Below, piece after piece: positions 63,612 through 64,000 of a stretch of 64,000 bases of DNA. The position numbers and the translations under genes are program-made. Each line of letters begins with the position of its first letter. Position 1 is the first letter of the stretch. The notes under the pieces were generated by a model. It saw only the letters and a program-made list of their open reading frames with translations, did no database searches and was not told where the DNA came from. The stretch comes from Mycolicibacterium flavescens (GTDB lineage Bacteria > Actinomycetota > Actinomycetes > Mycobacteriales > Mycobacteriaceae): assembly GCA_900637135.1 (NCBI GenBank), contig LR134353.1, positions 5,146,001-5,210,000 of the forward strand, read 5' to 3'.

Positions 63612-64000
63612 GTGACGGCGCCGGTGACCGACGAGCTGTACTACGACCCGTACGACGTGGCGATCGACGTCGATCCGTATCCGGTCTACCGACGGCTGCG
63701 CGACGAAGCGCCGGTGTATTACAACGACAAGTTCGGGTTCTGGGGCCTGAGCCGGTTCGCCGACGTGGAAGCGGCGCTGCGCGACGTCGAGAACCTCAGC
63801 TCCGCCAAGGGTGACATCCTCGAGGTCGTCAAGGCCGAACCGGTGATGCCACTGGGAGTTTTCATCAACGAGGACCCGCCGTTGCACACCGTGCACCGCC
63901 TGTTGGTGTCGCGCGCGTTCACCCCGCGCAAGATGGCGGCCATCGAGGATCAGGTGCGGGCCTTCTGCGCGACGTGTCTCGATCCTTTGCGCGACGGTGA
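63612..64000 (+). CDS. Cytochrome P450 (second paralogue; 3' end outside window)
   Basis: The first 129 codons are present. They begin VTAPVTDELYYDPYDVAI, and PVMPLGVFINEDPPLHTVHR, in the family's N-terminal/B-C region, agrees with the first P450 of the cluster. By hand count about 86 of 120 aligned residues are identical. The I-helix and heme loop lie outside the window, so function is inferred from the paralogue. The start is a GTG with GGAAGG about 8 nt upstream. Confidence 0.9.
   Translation, partial: MTAPVTDELYYDPYDVAIDVDPYPVYRRLRDEAPVYYNDKFGFWGLSRFADVEAALRDVENLSSAKGDILEVVKAEPVMPLGVFINEDPPLHTVHRLLVSRAFTPRKMAAIEDQVRAFCATCLDPLRDG

Overview
The window is GC-rich, densely packed chromosomal DNA of a mycobacterium, most likely a fast-growing environmental Mycolicibacterium-type species. 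The evidence is the gene content. There is a PncA whose metal-site and active-site residues fall at the M. tuberculosis positions, the treS-mak pair of the GlgE glucan pathway, an EF-G2 (fusA2) next to a small F420-type split-barrel protein, a hemophore-related secreted protein, a 13E12/DUF222-HNH protein, a mycobacterial-type methylenetetrahydrofolate reductase and many GTG starts. I found no tRNA, rRNA, CRISPR array, prophage or intact insertion sequence.

Layout. 0-9 kb: a membrane-protein fragment, pncA, a crotonase-fold protein, glgX, a DUF5709-like acidic protein, a TetR regulator, and the minus-strand group treS-mak-small conserved protein. 9-15 kb: a HugZ-like protein, an orotate-PRTase-like protein, an orphan solute-binding lipoprotein, a proline-rich membrane protein coupled to an F420-type split-barrel protein, and fusA2. 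15-19 kb: a translationally coupled trio (S53 peptidase, zinc-ribbon membrane protein, small membrane protein) and a Thr-rich lipoprotein. 19-23 kb: a partner-switching signalling cluster (two STAS proteins, a PAS-GAF-PP2C-kinase protein, a GAF-ANTAR protein). 23-28 kb: transporters and the DUF222-HNH protein. 27.7-31.8 kb: a five-gene minus-strand operon (DUF4129, membrane protein, MoxR ATPase, DUF58, membrane protein), each gene overlapping the next by 4 nt. 31.8-42.6 kb: methyltransferase, KUP transporter, rhomboid protease, VOC protein, hemophore-like protein, nitrobindin-like protein coupled to a serine hydrolase, FAD oxidoreductase, tocopherol-cyclase-like protein and glutaminyl cyclase. 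42.7-54.6 kb: hrpA, a divergent XRE-SDR pair, MTHFR, an ANTAR-only protein, selO, an M42 peptidase and small proteins.

The last 9.3 kb (54.7-64 kb) is a catabolic gene cluster: two closely related cytochromes P450, a GMC oxidoreductase, three SDRs, an NtaA/DszA-type flavin monooxygenase, an F420-type luciferase-fold oxidoreductase, a VOC protein and a TetR regulator. The intergenic promoters of this cluster share a palindrome, consensus YYRTACG-NN-CGTAYAG, seen six times at four promoters. I infer one TetR-controlled regulon for degradation of an unidentified hydrophobic substrate. This is the best candidate for an undescribed system here.

Two other non-coding signals stand out. One is a predicted 100-nt four-way-junction RNA with its own promoter-like sequence at 4506-4605. 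The other is a 57-nt inverted-repeat element present between two convergent gene pairs (3856-3912 and 39582-39638). All functional calls rest on reading the sequence and remembered family features; no database search was run.
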